Origin: Omnitrophica WOR_2 bacterium RBG_13_41_10
GTDB taxonomy: Bacteria; Omnitrophota; Gorgyraeia; Gygaellales; Profunditerraquicolaceae
Assembly: GCA_001805465.1 (NCBI GenBank)
Contig: MHGH01000001.1
Location: 2,452-35,003 of the forward strand
Direction: 5' to 3'
DNA: 32,552 nt
Below are positions 1-8,592 of the stretch, piece after piece. The notes under the pieces are model-generated. The model was not told the origin of the DNA and ran no database searches. It worked only from the letters and a program-made list of their open reading frames with translations. The stretch's first letter is position 1. The number at the start of each line of letters is the position of its first letter. The position numbers and the translations under genes were made by a program.

Positions 1-2
1 AG

Positions 3-206
3 GCATTTGATCTGATAGCAAAATCCGGGGGTAAAGTAAATTCAATGTACGCGCTTCTGGGCAAATATGACATCGTGCTGATAACGGATTTTCCGGATGT
101 TGCAGACGTGATGAAGGCATCCATTGCCTTAAACAAGCTGACCGGTATAACCTTTACCAGCTTCCCTGCTATCAGTATCGAGGAATTTGACAAAATCACT
201 ACATAA
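3..206 (+). CDS. GYD domain-containing protein, 3' part only
   Basis: This is the last 67 codons of a gene that begins before the window, read in the third frame up to TAA at 204-206. The visible protein has a GKYDIVLITDFPD stretch that gives the GYD family its name (a small alpha/beta fold related to dimeric ferredoxin-like barrels). It continues through an alanine-rich helix and an ITFTSFPAISIEEF tail that is also typical of the family. The family has no well-established biochemical role, so none is assigned. A gap of 50 bp separates it from the cupin gene downstream. Confidence 0.7.
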   Translation, partial: AFDLIAKSGGKVNSMYALLGKYDIVLITDFPDVADVMKASIALNKLTGITFTSFPAISIEEFDKITT

Positions 207-256
207 GCGGGATTACCGAAGGGTCGTCCCCGAATACAACTGGTAAATTTTAGCGA

Positions 257-589
257 ATGACAATAGTAAATATAATAGGAGAAGTAAGAAAGCTCGTAGA
301 TTTAGTAAGCTATCAGAATAGTGCTATCGTAAGCAAAGAGATTATTAAGAACGAAAAAGGAACGGTTACGCTGTTTGCATTTGATAAAGGACAGGGATTG
401 AGTGAGCATACCGCTCCTTTTGATGCATTAGTATATAATTTTGACGGTAAAGCAGAAGTAATTATCGAAGGAAAGCCGCATCTTTTAGGAGAGGGAGAGA
501 TTATAATTATGCCAGCAAATAAGCCGCATGCCTTAAAAGCGATAGAGCGTTTTAAGATGCTTTTAGTGATGGTGAGGGAGAAAGGATAA
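257..589 (+). CDS. Small single-domain cupin protein
   Basis: This 110-residue protein fits a single cupin beta-barrel. A first motif region (GLSEHTAPFDALVYNFDGKAEV) supplies a histidine and acidic residues. After a GEGEIIIMPANKPHAL segment comes the usual second cupin motif with a proline and a histidine. Such proteins often bind a metal or a small ligand, but the substrate cannot be read from the sequence. No good ribosome-binding site precedes the ATG at 257, so the start is the least certain part. The stop codon is one base from the start of the sensor-like trehalose-phosphate synthase, so the two are probably co-transcribed. A ligand-sensing or metabolic role linked to the trehalose genes is inference from position. 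Confidence 0.8.
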   Translation: MTIVNIIGEVRKLVDLVSYQNSAIVSKEIIKNEKGTVTLFAFDKGQGLSEHTAPFDALVYNFDGKAEVIIEGKPHLLGEGEIIIMPANKPHALKAIERFKMLLVMVREKG

Positions 590-590
590 A

Positions 591-2828
591 ATGAAGCGTA
601 TTTTATTGTTTATTTTGCCGATTTTAATCATTATTGCCGTGGCATTCACTATATTCGGAATCGTACAGGTCCGCTATGAAGAAGAAAAACTAATGGATGA
701 CCTGAAAAGGAAGGCCAGGGCTGTGGCGGAAAGCGTTGAATTGTCGGCAAGATATTCGCTTATTAACAATGACCTTAAGTCAGCCAAGCGCCTTGTAGAA
801 AGCTTCCAAAAGAGGGAGAGGATGCAGGGTTGCGTAATCTACGATAAGGAAGGCCTGATTTTAGCTATTACTGAACGAATCTCTGATTGGGGGCAGAAAG
901 AAAAGACATATATCAAAGAAATCCTAAATACCCAAAGTGCCAGGGGTGCAATTGAAATATTTGGGGATTATTCGGTATATAGCTACACCTTGCCGGTATT
1001 AGATGATGAGAATAATATTTTGGGCGTAGTAGAAGTCATATATGATACCTCTTATCTCTTCACTACCTTAGCCGATTTATGGAGGAGGATAAGCACAACA
1101 TTAATTATCTTGATATCGCTCATAGCAATCACTGCTGTTTTAATCCAAAGGCAGATTTTTATCCTTCCTGTGCGCCGGCTTACGCAATGGTTTAGCCATT
1201 TTCAAAGGGGCGAGATAGACGAAAGCCATCCTATAAAAGAAAAAGGAGAACTCGGCAAGCTTGCCAGTGAAGTAGAGCAGGTAGCATTAAGTTTACGGGT
1301 TGCCCGAAGGACAATTTCTGATGAAGCTTCTGTACGGTTGCAGAAAGAAGAAGTATGGACGGAATCCAAGTTAAGGGATTTAGTTCGTGCTAAACTAGGG
1401 GATAACGCATTATTTGTAGTTTCGAACCGTGAACCGTATATGCATGTTCTAGATGAATCTACCGGCGTGACTAAATGCATTAGGCCCGCAAGCGGCGTGG
1501 TTACCGCTATACATCCTGTTTTGTGCGCCTGCGGAGGAACATGGATTGCCCATGGCAGCGGCAATGCGGATAAGAAATTTGTTAATTCGAAAGATAAATT
1601 AGGCGTACCTCCTAAAGATAATCGCTATATTCTTAAAAGAGCGTGGTTAACGAAAGAGGAAGAAGATGGATATTATTACGGATTTGCTAACGAAGGCCTA
1701 TGGCCGTTATGTCACAATACACATACGCGGCCGATCTTTCGAGAGTCAGATTGGCAGATGTATAAAAAAGTGAATCAGAAGTTTGCCGATACTCTCCTTG
1801 AAGAATTACCGGCTAAGCCTCCGTTTATCTTTATTCAGGATTACCACTTTACATTACTTGCTAAGATGATTAAAGAGAAGCGACCCGATGCAACCATTGC
1901 CTTGTTTTGGCATATCCCTTGGCCCAATCCGGAAAATTTCTCCATATGTCCGTATCGTCAGGAAATTCTCGATGGAATGTTGGGCTGTGATTTAATCGGA
2001 TTTCATGTTCAGAATCATTGCAATAATTTCTTAGATACTGCCAATAGGCTTCTTGAGTCGCGCGTTGATACTGAGAAATTTAGCATCATCCGTTTCGATA
2101 AAGAGACATTTGTCAGGGCTTTTCCTATAAGCGTTGACGGCCATATAAGCGAAGGCAGTTTTAAGGTTGAACCGATCAGGGAGATAGAGAAGCTAAAGAA
2201 AGAATACGATCTAAAAGATAAAATAGTGGGATTAGGCGTAGATAGAATTGATTACACCAAGGGCATAATCGAGAGGGTATTGGCCGTCGACAGGTTTTTA
2301 GAAAAATATCCCGAGTACAAGAAAAAATTTGTCTTTATTCAGCTTGCCGCTCCCAGCCGAACGCATATAAAGCGCTATCATGACCTCATAGGCGAGATAG
2401 ATGAATTGGTGGAAAAGAAAAACTGGAAATATCTTGACGGTGATTGGAAACCGATAATATATCTAAAGCGCCATTTTTCTCAAGACGAGATAGAGCCTTA
2501 TTATATGCTGGCTGATCTGTGTATTGTCAGTTCTCTGCATGACGGTATGAATCTGGTTGCCAAAGAGTATGTGGCAGCCAAGAAAGATTTATCCGGAAGC
2601 CTGATTTTAAGCCAATTTACCGGTGCGGCGCGAGAATTAACCGATGCCATTCAGATTAATCCATATTCCATAGAAGAATTTGCTGATAGTATTAAGTTGG
2701 CTCTAGAAATGCCTTCGGAAGAGAAGGAAAAGCGCATGGAGAATATGCGTAAAATTATCAGCGAAAATAATGTCTATCGCTGGGCAGGTAATATCATTAC
2801 AGAACTTACGGCATTAAAGAAAGTTTAG
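591..2828 (+). CDS. otsA: Membrane-anchored HAMP-fused trehalose-6-phosphate synthase (GT20)
   Basis: The predicted product makes trehalose 6-phosphate from a sugar nucleotide and glucose 6-phosphate. Residues about 272-742 form a GT20 domain with the family's key positions present: SNR at 278-280, W318, D417 in QDYHF, H441 in HIPWP, R552 and K557 in VDRIDYTKG, and D651 to E659 in DGMNLVAKEY. The N-terminal 270 residues are unlike classical OtsA (about 470 residues). They contain a membrane segment at 4-24, a probable extracytoplasmic domain at about 26-165, a second membrane segment at about 168-187, a HAMP-like linker at about 188-240, and a charged helix. The layout is that of a receptor with an enzyme as output domain. 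The gene starts one base after the cupin stop and abuts otsB. The acceptor is inferred from the family and the otsB neighbour; a related phospho-sugar acceptor is possible. Confidence 0.88.
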   Translation: MKRILLFILPILIIIAVAFTIFGIVQVRYEEEKLMDDLKRKARAVAESVELSARYSLINNDLKSAKRLVESFQKRERMQGCVIYDKEGLILAITERISDWGQKEKTYIKEILNTQSARGAIEIFGDYSVYSYTLPVLDDENNILGVVEVIYDTSYLFTTLADLWRRISTTLIILISLIAITAVLIQRQIFILPVRRLTQWFSHFQRGEIDESHPIKEKGELGKLASEVEQVALSLRVARRTISDEASVRLQKEEVWTESKLRDLVRAKLGDNALFVVSNREPYMHVLDESTGVTKCIRPASGVVTAIHPVLCACGGTWIAHGSGNADKKFVNSKDKLGVPPKDNRYILKRAWLTKEEEDGYYYGFANEGLWPLCHNTHTRPIFRESDWQMYKKVNQKFADTLLEELPAKPPFIFIQDYHFTLLAKMIKEKRPDATIALFWHIPWPNPENFSICPYRQEILDGMLGCDLIGFHVQNHCNNFLDTANRLLESRVDTEKFSIIRFDKETFVRAFPISVDGHISEGSFKVEPIREIEKLKKEYDLKDKIVGLGVDRIDYTKGIIERVLAVDRFLEKYPEYKKKFVFIQLAAPSRTHIKRYHDLIGEIDELVEKKNWKYLDGDWKPIIYLKRHFSQDEIEPYYMLADLCIVSSLHDGMNLVAKEYVAAKKDLSGSLILSQFTGAARELTDAIQINPYSIEEFADSIKLALEMPSEEKEKRMENMRKIISENNVYRWAGNIITELTALKKV

Positions 2829-3626
2829 ATGGAATATTTATTTTCTCATCGGAATAAATTAAAAGACATATTAACTGACAAGTTTGTGTTTCTTTTTTTG
2901 GACTATGATGGAACTTTAACCCCAATTGCGCAAACCCCCGATAAGGCGGTAATTTCTAAAGAAAAAAAAGATTTATTGGGCAGGCTATCTAACAATCCTA
3001 ACTGTAAGGTAGCTATTATCAGTGGTAGGTCGCTTAGCGATATAAAGGCCCTTGTAGGGATTAAAAGTATTATTTATGCCGGTAATCATGGCCTGGAAAT
3101 AGAAGGCCCAAAGATTAAATTTGAGAGCAGGCTTTCCCCGAGATTCAAGTCTATTATCAGGGATATATATAAAGATGCGGTTGGCAGGTTTTCCAAAATT
3201 AAGGGGGTTTTAATAGAAAACAAGGGATTGACCTTAAGCGTCCATTATCGCCTGGTAGATAAACAGGATATTCAAGAGTTCTTAAAGATATTAGCTGAAA
3301 TAACTGATCCTTATATTGTCCGCAATAAAATAAAGATTAATTCCGGTAAAAAAGTTTATGAGATAAGGCCTCCCGTAATGTGGGATAAAGGTAAAATTGT
3401 CTTGTGGCTGTTGTCTAGGCAACAATTTTTGTTAGAAAATAATAATATTTTGCCTATTTATATCGGAGATGATACTACCGATGAAGATGCCTTTAAGGCG
3501 CTAAAGAAGAAAGGCCTGACAATATTTGTGGGAGAAAAGGCCAGTCCAGGAGCCCGATATTATTTAAAAAATACGGAGGAGGTAACCGAACTCTTAAGGC
3601 TAATTTTTGATCTTAAGCATAAGTAA
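2829..3626 (+). CDS. otsB: Trehalose-6-phosphate phosphatase (HAD superfamily)
   Basis: The product should remove phosphate from trehalose 6-phosphate to release trehalose in the cytoplasm. HAD motifs are all visible: the nucleophile D25 and D27 in DYDGTLTP, the VAIISGRS motif II, a GNHGLE stretch in the cap region typical of OtsB, and the acidic GDDTTDEDAF motif from residue 213. The length of 265 residues is normal for the family. The ATG follows the otsA stop codon with no gap, so translation is probably coupled and the two enzymes act in sequence. Confidence 0.92.
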   Translation: MEYLFSHRNKLKDILTDKFVFLFLDYDGTLTPIAQTPDKAVISKEKKDLLGRLSNNPNCKVAIISGRSLSDIKALVGIKSIIYAGNHGLEIEGPKIKFESRLSPRFKSIIRDIYKDAVGRFSKIKGVLIENKGLTLSVHYRLVDKQDIQEFLKILAEITDPYIVRNKIKINSGKKVYEIRPPVMWDKGKIVLWLLSRQQFLLENNNILPIYIGDDTTDEDAFKALKKKGLTIFVGEKASPGARYYLKNTEEVTELLRLIFDLKHK

Positions 3627-3629
3627 GAT

Positions 3630-4301
3630 ATGGCAGAATTAATAAAGGCTAAAGAGCCATTTAGATTTTATACAAGATTGCACCTGACTGAGCTAACCGG
3701 TTTAAGGGCCTCTACCTTAAGCCAATTAGTAGGACTGATAAAAGAGGCTTCCGGTTCTTGCATTTACCACCATACCCATAGATTTCTGCAACAGCATCAG
3801 TATCTTTCTCCTGAGCCGCCGAATGACTTTGCCTATTGGGTAGCAGAGATTCTTGGCGAAAAGGAATTGGGGGAGAAACTCGCCAGCATTGATACCATTC
3901 AATACTCAACTATTCACGGCCTTCGCGAAGCGATTGTTACCACCATGGATGATTATCTAAAGAACAATGCTCTGGCAAAACTAAGATTTGCTGGCGAAGG
4001 AGCGGAATTCCATTTTATGAAATCAGTCAGTTTCGTAATTCCCACAAATTACGTTGTCTCTGATTTAAAAAATTTTAAAGATACATTGGGTAATATAACT
4101 ATTGATTCAATATACTTCCATATTTTTGAAGCACGATTGCGCCTGGAAAGAAAAACCAATGACTTTTCTAATTGGATAGAAAATTCCATAGGCGATAAAG
4201 AACTGGCAGAGGAGATTTCAAGGCTCGATCCTTATGCCTATACCTTAGAGGAATTAAGGAGAGTAATAATTAAGCTTATAGAAAAAAGGCTTTCCGTTTA
4301 A
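3630..4301 (+). CDS. DUF5752 family protein with internal duplication
   Basis: This protein of unknown function (223 residues) resembles the DUF5752 family, which is found near trehalose and other glycosyltransferase genes. Two halves can be aligned by eye. Residues about 11-114 and 121-221 each start with an aromatic FxF stretch, carry an IYHH or IYFH tract, then a NDFxxWI motif (NDFAYWVAEILGEKELGEK versus NDFSNWIENSIGDKELAEE), and end in a TxxxLR helix. The protein is acidic and helical, without a signal peptide, membrane segment or obvious catalytic motif. It lies 3 bp after otsB and 1 bp before the treT-like gene, so it is firmly inside the trehalose operon. A regulatory or scaffolding role is inference only. 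Confidence 0.75.
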   Translation: MAELIKAKEPFRFYTRLHLTELTGLRASTLSQLVGLIKEASGSCIYHHTHRFLQQHQYLSPEPPNDFAYWVAEILGEKELGEKLASIDTIQYSTIHGLREAIVTTMDDYLKNNALAKLRFAGEGAEFHFMKSVSFVIPTNYVVSDLKNFKDTLGNITIDSIYFHIFEARLRLERKTNDFSNWIENSIGDKELAEEISRLDPYAYTLEELRRVIIKLIEKRLSV

Positions 4302-4302
4302 T

Positions 4303-5514
4303 ATGAAAAGAATAGATGAATATATTCCCATAGTGGGTAGTTCCGTTATTGACGATTTAAAATTACTTGGAGAAAAACTTAAAAATAAAGTTATTCAACA
4401 TATCAATTCTACGCCCGTAGGCGGCGGTGTTGCCGAAATATTAAACCGCATGGTTGGGCTGTTAAGAGAATTAGGCGTAGATACAAGATGGGACGTCATA
4501 AAAGGCGGAGAGCAATTTTTTGGAGTGACAAAAAAGTTTCACAACGCATTGCACGGCAGGGCCAAAGAGATAACCCAGAGGGATTTTGAAATATTCATGG
4601 AGACCAGCCAGCAAAATTTAGAAAATGTCAATACCTACGGAGATATTGTTTTTGTCCATGACCCGCAGCCAATAGCTCTGATAAAAAAGAAAGCCGCTAA
4701 CAAATGGCTTTGGCGTTGCCATGTTGACGTATCTAATCCTAATGAGAAAGTTTGGGGATTTCTTATGGATTTTATCGTTCAGTATGATTCTGTAGTTTTT
4801 TCTGCTCCGGCTTTCTCCCGGAAGTTACCCGTCAGGCAATTTTTAATTTCTCCATCCATTGACCCTTTAAGCGACAAAAACAAAGAATTACCCCAAGAAA
4901 CAATAAATTCGGTCTTAAGAAAATACGGTATTAAAAAAGACAAAGCAATCATCACCCAAATATCCCGTTTTGACCGCTTAAAAGACCCCATAGGCGTAAT
5001 TGAAGCATATTTGCAGGTAAAAAAATATATCAATTGCCAGCTGATCTTGGCCGGTGGTACCGCCGAGGATGATCCAGAAGGACTCCAAGTGCTTGAGGAA
5101 GTTAAAGAGAAAGCTAAGAATGACCGCGATATTCATATTTTGCTTTTACCACACAACGATATAGAAGTGAATGCACTGCAAAGGGTTTCCGATGTCATTG
5201 TTCAGAAATCTCTTAAGGAGGGATTTGGTTTAACGGTCGCCGAAGCTCTATGGAAAGCAAAACCCGTTGTAGCTTCTAATGTCGGCGGTATCCCCTTACA
5301 GATAAAACACAAATATTCCGGTTTATTGTGCCGTTCAGTTGAAGGCGCTGCTTTTGCGATAAAGCAGTTGCTTAATAGCCCGGAATACGCCCAAAAATTA
5401 GGAGAAAATGGCCGGGAGCATATTAGAAACAATTTCCTGCTTACCAGGCACCTAAGGGATTATATGTTGTTATTTCTTTCGCTTTATCATCCTGAAGATA
5501 TAGTGTATTTGTAA
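4303..5514 (+). CDS. treT: TreT-like trehalose synthase, GT4 glycosyltransferase
   Basis: The 403-residue protein is a GT-B retaining glycosyltransferase of family 4. The N-terminal half has the features of the trehalose glycosyltransferring synthase group: STPVGGGVAEILNRMVGLL near residue 38, FVHDPQPIALI, and WRCHVDVSNPNEKVW. The C-terminal half has the E-x7-E nucleotide-sugar motif (E306 and E314 in KEGFGLTVAEAL) and the VASNVGGIP loop. Characterised TreT enzymes from Thermococcus and Pyrococcus reversibly join an NDP-glucose and free glucose into trehalose. It follows DUF5752 by one base and is the last gene of the operon. The relatedness is clear; exact donor and direction are inferred. 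Confidence 0.85.
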   Translation: MKRIDEYIPIVGSSVIDDLKLLGEKLKNKVIQHINSTPVGGGVAEILNRMVGLLRELGVDTRWDVIKGGEQFFGVTKKFHNALHGRAKEITQRDFEIFMETSQQNLENVNTYGDIVFVHDPQPIALIKKKAANKWLWRCHVDVSNPNEKVWGFLMDFIVQYDSVVFSAPAFSRKLPVRQFLISPSIDPLSDKNKELPQETINSVLRKYGIKKDKAIITQISRFDRLKDPIGVIEAYLQVKKYINCQLILAGGTAEDDPEGLQVLEEVKEKAKNDRDIHILLLPHNDIEVNALQRVSDVIVQKSLKEGFGLTVAEALWKAKPVVASNVGGIPLQIKHKYSGLLCRSVEGAAFAIKQLLNSPEYAQKLGENGREHIRNNFLLTRHLRDYMLLFLSLYHPEDIVYL

Positions 5515-5604
5515 AAGGAGAGCGTCAGTGAAATTATTAAAAATTAGGTAAATTGTTCTCACTCCTGAATTAAACCCCCCAAGTAAAAAAAATCCAAACT
5601 TTTC

Positions 5605-5633
5605 TTGACATTAATTGCTTTTTGCGTTATATT
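5605..5633 (+). promoter_or_regulatory. Sigma70-type promoter of the marR efflux operon
   Basis: A perfect -35 TTGACA (5605-5610) is followed by a 17-bp spacer and a near-consensus -10 TATATT (5628-5633). The expected start point near 5640 gives a leader of about 40 nt before the marR ATG at 5680. Confidence 0.85.
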
Positions 5634-5641
5634 TAATGGTA

Positions 5642-5668
5642 TTAATAGTTAAGATACTTAACTATTAA
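5642..5668. promoter_or_regulatory. Perfect inverted-repeat operator, likely MarR binding site
   Basis: The arm TTAATAGTTAAG (5642-5653) is repeated exactly in inverted form as CTTAACTATTAA (5657-5668) around a 3-bp centre ATA. It begins 8 bp after the -10 box, covering roughly +2 to +28, and its last two bases overlap the AAGGAGG ribosome-binding site (5667-5673). A protein bound here would block transcription start. The adjacent marR gene is the obvious candidate for autoregulation; that link is inferred. Confidence 0.8.
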
Positions 5669-5679
5669 GGAGGTTAAAT

Positions 5680-6144
5680 ATGCCCGTAGTTTCTCTTAGC
5701 CATTTTGCCGGTAAAATGGGCGAGATTATGCCCATAATGATGAAAGAATTTACCCGGTGCATGGCCGTTGAATTGCATAAAGCAAAGGTTACCCTGCCGC
5801 AAATAATGATTTTACATTTTTTGGAGATGGAGCAGGAAGCCAAGATGAAAGACCTGGCGCGTTTTATGGGTGTTACCATGGCAGCCATGACCGGAATTAT
5901 CGAGCGCCTGGTAAAAAGCGGCCACTGTACAAGAATCTACGACCCCCAAGACCGCCGGATTATTAAAATAAGATTAACCGCTAAAGGCGATAATTTAGTA
6001 AAAAATATCAATGAAGGTAAACACCGGATGATCATAAAAATATTTGGTAAAATCTCTGAGACTGACCGGCAGGATTATTTACGTATCCTATTGCAAATAA
6101 AGGAGATTTTACTCAGAGAAAATTCTCATTTAGCACAATGCTGA
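5680..6144 (+). CDS. MarR family transcriptional regulator
   Basis: This 154-residue protein has the MarR winged-helix layout: N-terminal dimerisation helix, a helix-turn-helix around MKDLARFMGVTMAAMTGII, a basic wing containing YDPQDRRIIKIRLT, and C-terminal dimerisation helices. MarR proteins usually repress efflux genes and let go when they bind a toxic ligand or are oxidised. A strong AAGGAGG ribosome-binding site lies 6 bp upstream of the ATG. The perfect palindrome overlapping the transcription start suggests it controls its own operon. That operon continues into tolC-like, adaptor and RND genes with only 10 bp to the next start. The inducer is unknown. Confidence 0.93.
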   Translation: MPVVSLSHFAGKMGEIMPIMMKEFTRCMAVELHKAKVTLPQIMILHFLEMEQEAKMKDLARFMGVTMAAMTGIIERLVKSGHCTRIYDPQDRRIIKIRLTAKGDNLVKNINEGKHRMIIKIFGKISETDRQDYLRILLQIKEILLRENSHLAQC

Positions 6145-6154
6145 TTAAGGCAAA

Positions 6155-7711
6155 ATGTTTAAAAGGGCGTTAATTTTTTGTTTAAATATCGGGCTGATCT
6201 TTAGCCTTGTTTCTTCTGCCACAGCAAAAGATAAGCCTGGCAAGCCAGAAGAAAGGGCAAGGGAAATAGATAAAGCCCTTTTTATGGCCTCGGGCACTGT
6301 GGACAAGATTTTAAAAATTGGCTTAGTGGATTGTATGCTTTATGCCTTAAAACAAAATTCAGAAATTTTGGTTAAGCGCATCGAACCAAAATTAAAAGAA
6401 GACGAGGTGAAGATTGCTAAGGCCGATTTTGAGCCGACCTTTAATGCTGAATATACGGTACAAGATACAAACGAGGTTTCATCCAGCACTTTGCAGGGAG
6501 CGGATATTTTTAATACCCAAGACATGAATCTCAACGCCGATGTTTCGGGTAAGTTCACCAGCGGCACAGAATATAAGATGGGAATCCTTAATCAGAGATA
6601 TAAAAGTGATTCCACATACCAGGTCTTTAATCCTTATTATGCCATAGAGCCAAAAATTACTATCACCCAGCCGCTTTTTAGAGGCTTTGGCACAATGGTA
6701 AATAAAGCGGATATTATAGTCGCCCAGAATAATAGATTACAATCCGGCGCTTCTTTTAAGGATACGGTTATGGATACTATCAGCAAAGCAAAAATAGCTT
6801 ATTACAACTATATTTTTTATCTTGAAAGCTATGCTATTGCTAAGTTATCTTTAGAACGCGCCCAGCATTTATTGGAGATAAATAAAGCCAGATATCAAAA
6901 AGGGCTTATCAGTTCCGTTGATTTATTAGAAACAGAAGCAGCTGCAGCAGAGAGAGAAAAAACAGTGCTGACGGCTGAGGCCCAGGTCAAGAGAGCGGAG
7001 GATGACCTTAAACTCATTACCAATTTAGTTGATGACCCCCAAGTTTGGAACGCCAAGATTGAACTGATAGATAAGCCGGCATTTATTGTTGAAGAGGTAG
7101 ATTTACTGCAAAGCCTAAAAGCAGCCTTTGAATACAGGCCGGATTACTACTCTGCGAAGATAGATTTGAAAAGCCGGGATATCAAAATCGTAACTGCCCA
7201 GAACGCCTTGCTTCCTACCGTTGACCTAGTGGCTAGTTTTGGCTTAAACGGATTAGGAAAAGACTATCAGAGTGCCCTCCAAAAAGTTAACCCCGACTAT
7301 ACAGACTGGGGCATCGGGGTTAAATTCAGCCTTCCTTGGGGCAGTGGAGATCGGGCAAAATACGACCAGAGGCAATTAGAGAAAGCCCAGGCCTTACTTG
7401 TATTTAAAAGATTAGAGCAGAATATTATTCTGGAAATAAGGGATAAGGTGAGAAATGCCAAAACACAAAAACAGCAGGTAGATGTGGCTAAGCTTTCCAA
7501 GGAAAAAGAGGCCCAGAACTACGAAGCGCAGAAAGAGCGTTACGCCGCAGGCCAGGTTTCTACTCATGATATGCTGGATTATCAAGATAAATTATCACAG
7601 GCCGAGCTTGACTATGTCAAGGCGTTAATTGATTATAATATTGCCTTAATTAATCTGGATAAATCTCAAGGGATAACCTTAGCCAAGAACAATATTAAAC
7701 TGGAGGAGTGA
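6155..7711 (+). CDS. TolC-like outer membrane efflux protein
   Basis: The product is an outer-membrane channel that would complete a tripartite pump. It has a signal peptide with a likely cut after SSATA (about residue 24) and two outer-membrane-efflux repeats rich in long coiled-coil helices. Typical sequences are ARYQKGLISSVDLLETEAAAAEREK in the first half and ERYAAGQVSTHDMLDYQDKLSQAELDYVKA in the second. The length of 518 residues is normal. The stop codon overlaps the start region of the adaptor gene, which fits co-translation of the pump parts. The substrate is unknown. Confidence 0.92.
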   Translation: MFKRALIFCLNIGLIFSLVSSATAKDKPGKPEERAREIDKALFMASGTVDKILKIGLVDCMLYALKQNSEILVKRIEPKLKEDEVKIAKADFEPTFNAEYTVQDTNEVSSSTLQGADIFNTQDMNLNADVSGKFTSGTEYKMGILNQRYKSDSTYQVFNPYYAIEPKITITQPLFRGFGTMVNKADIIVAQNNRLQSGASFKDTVMDTISKAKIAYYNYIFYLESYAIAKLSLERAQHLLEINKARYQKGLISSVDLLETEAAAAEREKTVLTAEAQVKRAEDDLKLITNLVDDPQVWNAKIELIDKPAFIVEEVDLLQSLKAAFEYRPDYYSAKIDLKSRDIKIVTAQNALLPTVDLVASFGLNGLGKDYQSALQKVNPDYTDWGIGVKFSLPWGSGDRAKYDQRQLEKAQALLVFKRLEQNIILEIRDKVRNAKTQKQQVDVAKLSKEKEAQNYEAQKERYAAGQVSTHDMLDYQDKLSQAELDYVKALIDYNIALINLDKSQGITLAKNNIKLEE

Positions 7712-8592
7712 TGGCGAGTTCACGCAAGATGATTATAGCAGTATTTATGGTATTGACTGTTTTAGGCTGCCAAAAAGAGGAAAAAAGGCAGGCCGCAAAT
7801 GCAATAATCCCGGTAGAGGTTTCTAAGGTTGAATTTAAAGACCTTGAGGAAACGCTTGATTATGTAGGTAATATCAGGGCGCAGGAAGAGGCAGTAATTT
7901 ATCCTAAGGTCAACGGAAAAATTATGGAAAAAGTCAAAGAGGACGGAAGCCTGGTCAATAAAGGCGAAACAGTTGCCTATATCGACCGCGATGAAGTCGG
8001 TTTTAAATTTGAAAAGGCCCCTGTAGAAAGCCCGCTTAGCGGAATTATCGGCAGGGTTTATGTGGATATCGGAGAGAATGTCACCACGCAAACGCCCATT
8101 GCCTTGGTGGTTGATATGAGGCGCGTAGAAATAGATTTAGACATCCCGGAAAAATATTATTCAAAAATTGCCTTGGATCAAAAAGCAAGGGTTAAGGTAG
8201 ATGCTTATCTGGATGAAGAATTCAGCGGCCGGGTAACCAAGATTAGCCCGGTGGTAGATTTGTCTACGCGCGCTGCGCCCATTGAAATTACCATAGATAA
8301 TCCGCAAGGTAAGCTGCGCTCGGGAATGTTTAGTAAGGTAAGCCTGGTGCTCGCCGAGCATAAAAACGTGCCGGTGATTTTAAAAGAAGCAATTATGGGG
8401 AAAGTTCCGAATTTATACGTCTATGTTATAGAGAATCAAAAGGCGGTTTTAAGAAAAATTACCTTAGGTATCCGCCAGGGCCCGTATTATGAAGTAAGGG
8501 ATGGCCTTGGCCAAGGGGATCCGGTTGTGATTATGGGGCAGCAGAGACTTTATGATGGTGCAGAGGTAATTACGGAGGAAGAGAAAGAATGA
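7711..8592 (+). CDS. RND efflux periplasmic adaptor lipoprotein (HlyD/AcrA family)
   Basis: This membrane-fusion protein would bridge the RND permease and the TolC-like channel. A short lipoprotein signal ends in VLGC, so the protein is probably tethered to the inner membrane. Next come a lipoyl-like half-motif region (EEAVIYPKVNGKIMEKVKEDGSLVNKGETVAYID), its partner (APVESPLSGIIGRVYVDIGENV), a beta-barrel domain and a membrane-proximal domain. The long alpha-hairpin of AcrA is almost absent, so the protein is compact. ATG at 7711 is chosen as start because GGAGG (7702-7706) is well spaced for it; a GTG at 7708 would add one residue but sits too close. Its last 4 bases overlap the permease gene. 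Confidence 0.92.
   Translation: MASSRKMIIAVFMVLTVLGCQKEEKRQAANAIIPVEVSKVEFKDLEETLDYVGNIRAQEEAVIYPKVNGKIMEKVKEDGSLVNKGETVAYIDRDEVGFKFEKAPVESPLSGIIGRVYVDIGENVTTQTPIALVVDMRRVEIDLDIPEKYYSKIALDQKARVKVDAYLDEEFSGRVTKISPVVDLSTRAAPIEITIDNPQGKLRSGMFSKVSLVLAEHKNVPVILKEAIMGKVPNLYVYVIENQKAVLRKITLGIRQGPYYEVRDGLGQGDPVVIMGQQRLYDGAEVITEEEKE

Noticed and set aside
5515-5554. AAGGAG followed by GTG and a 7-codon frame after treT
   Set aside because: It could be the remnant start of a lost gene, but seven codons give nothing to identify.
7708-7710. GTG as start of the adaptor gene
   Set aside because: It lies one base after the ribosome-binding site; the next codon, ATG at 7711, has better spacing.
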